From contig NZ_QYUR01000002.1 in assembly GCF_003596405.1 (NCBI RefSeq), forward strand, positions 884,501 through 948,500: a stretch of DNA of 64,000 bases, written 5' to 3'. Positions 63,050 to 64,000 of this stretch are shown piece after piece. Source of the DNA: Pseudomonas cavernicola. Its GTDB lineage: Bacteria; Pseudomonadota; Gammaproteobacteria; Pseudomonadales; Pseudomonadaceae. Made by a program: the position numbers and the translations under genes. The first letter of the stretch is position 1. Each line of letters starts with the position of its first letter. The notes under the pieces were generated by a model, which was not told where the DNA came from, did not search any database, and was given only the letters and a program-made list of their open reading frames with translations.

Positions 63050-64000
63050 GTGAGCCAGCCCATGCCGCCAGCGGCAAGCAAACTACTGGTCATCGGTTAC
63101 GTCTGGCCCGAGCCGCGCTCTTCGGCGGCGGGCGGGCACATGCTGCAACTGCTCGAGTGTTTTCTTGAGCAAGGCTGGCAGGTCACCTTCAGCAGCCCGG
63201 CCACAGAGGGCGAGCACAAGGCCGACCTGGGCGCGCTAGGCATTCGCGAACAGCCCATCGAACTGAACAACAGCAGCTTCGATAGCTTCGTCCGCGAACT
63301 GAACCCGGACGTGGTGTTATTCGATCGTTTCATGATGGAAGAGCAATTTGGCTGGCGGGTGGAGAAGCACTGCCCGCAGGCCCTGCGCGTCCTCGAAACC
63401 TCCGACCTGCAAAGCCTGCGCGATGCCCGCCAGCAGGCATTGAAAGAACGCCTGGCGACTGGCGATGTGGATGATTTTGCCGATTTGTTTGCCTTGAGCC
63501 AGCAGCAACTGTTTCAGCGCATGGCCGGCACTGACAGCGCGCAACGGGAGATAGCCGCGATTTATCGCTCGGACTTGAGCCTGATGATTTCAGATGCGGA
63601 AATTGACCTGCTCTGCCAGCACTTTCAGCTGCCCGCGGCGCTGCTGCTGCATTGCCCGCTGCTGCTCGACAGCACGCCGCGGCAAGTACCCGAGTTTGCC
63701 CAGCGCGCGCACTTCATCAGCATCGGCAACTTCCGCCACGCGCCGAACTGGGATGCCGTGCTGTGGCTGAAAAACAGCATCTGGCCACTGATCCGCCAGC
63801 ATCTGCCGAAAGCCCAGTTGCATATCTATGGCGCCTACACACCACCGAAAGCCAGCGCCCTGCACAACGCCGCGCAGGGCTTCCACATCATGAACTGGGC
63901 GGAGGACGCCTTGCAGGTGATGGCCGCCGCACGCGTGTGCCTGGCGCCGCTGCGTTTCGGCGCCGGGATCAAGGGCAAGATCGCCGACGCCATGCTCTGT
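63050..64000 (+). CDS. Glycosyltransferase (GT4-like), 3' end beyond window
   Basis: GTG at 63050 with AAGGA 9 nt upstream (an in-frame ATG follows at 63062); open to the right edge, 317 codons visible. Starts LLVIGYVWPEPRSSAAGGHMLQLLECF, a GT-B N-terminal glycine loop, and near the edge reads VCLAPLRFGAGIKGKIADAM, the donor-site motif of group 1 glycosyltransferases. Probably a cell-surface polysaccharide enzyme. First chromosomal gene after the island. Confidence 0.8.
   Translation, partial: MSQPMPPAASKLLVIGYVWPEPRSSAAGGHMLQLLECFLEQGWQVTFSSPATEGEHKADLGALGIREQPIELNNSSFDSFVRELNPDVVLFDRFMMEEQFGWRVEKHCPQALRVLETSDLQSLRDARQQALKERLATGDVDDFADLFALSQQQLFQRMAGTDSAQREIAAIYRSDLSLMISDAEIDLLCQHFQLPAALLLHCPLLLDSTPRQVPEFAQRAHFISIGNFRHAPNWDAVLWLKNSIWPLIRQHLPKAQLHIYGAYTPPKASALHNAAQGFHIMNWAEDALQVMAAARVCLAPLRFGAGIKGKIADAMLC

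Overview
The window is high-GC DNA whose gene content and order (spu polyamine cluster, agu agmatine cluster, ssu/cys sulfur genes, gabTD) fit a chromosome of Pseudomonas in the broad sense. From memory, the block spuI-spuABCDEFG, aguR-aguB-aguA and oscA-sbp-cysTWA resembles the P. aeruginosa PAO1 PA0280-PA0304 neighbourhood with extra genes interspersed. The organism assignment rests on gene content and on the Pseudomonas-type palindromic repeats, not on a database search.

Layout. 1-10.8 kb: polyamine uptake (spuDEFG, running off the left edge) and gamma-glutamylation catabolism (spuABC, divergent spuI) plus a third polyamine-type binding protein. 11.0-14.5 kb: aguR and aguB-aguA, which turn agmatine into putrescine and so feed the spu pathway. 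14.6-17.2 kb: a PAS-GGEEF diguanylate cyclase and a DesA-type desaturase. 17.2-36.6 kb: a sulfur-starvation block with ssuEADCB-F, 1-Cys peroxiredoxin LsfA, two sulfate-binding proteins, an OprD-type porin, a DszC/SfnC-type flavin monooxygenase, MetQ, a C-terminally truncated SfnR-like sigma54 activator, oscA and cysTWA. 36.7-42.6 kb: miscellaneous genes, including a REP-associated transposase flanked by REP pairs. 42.8-45.5 kb: a desaturase / quinone reductase / rubredoxin operon and a duplicated desaturase remnant. 45.6-50.7 kb: an arsenic-methylation or arsenosugar-type cluster (DUF3047, TVP38-MerA-like fusion, ArsM, ArsS). 51.4-54.4 kb: gabT and gabD, which finish putrescine/GABA catabolism to succinate.

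54.8-62.8 kb is a ~7.9 kb genomic island inserted at the 3' end of a tRNA-Arg(CCG), bounded by a 32-bp direct repeat of the tRNA end. It carries a tyrosine integrase, a serine recombinase, a candidate HUH-type (rolling-circle) Rep protein and, at its right end, gene cassettes with recognisable integron attC sites but no IntI (a CALIN). The original tRNA terminator lies just outside the right repeat. The window ends inside a glycosyltransferase gene.

Most intergenic spaces hold palindromic repeats. One family is notable: three copies share conserved blocks but have arms that differ between copies and remain self-complementary within each copy.
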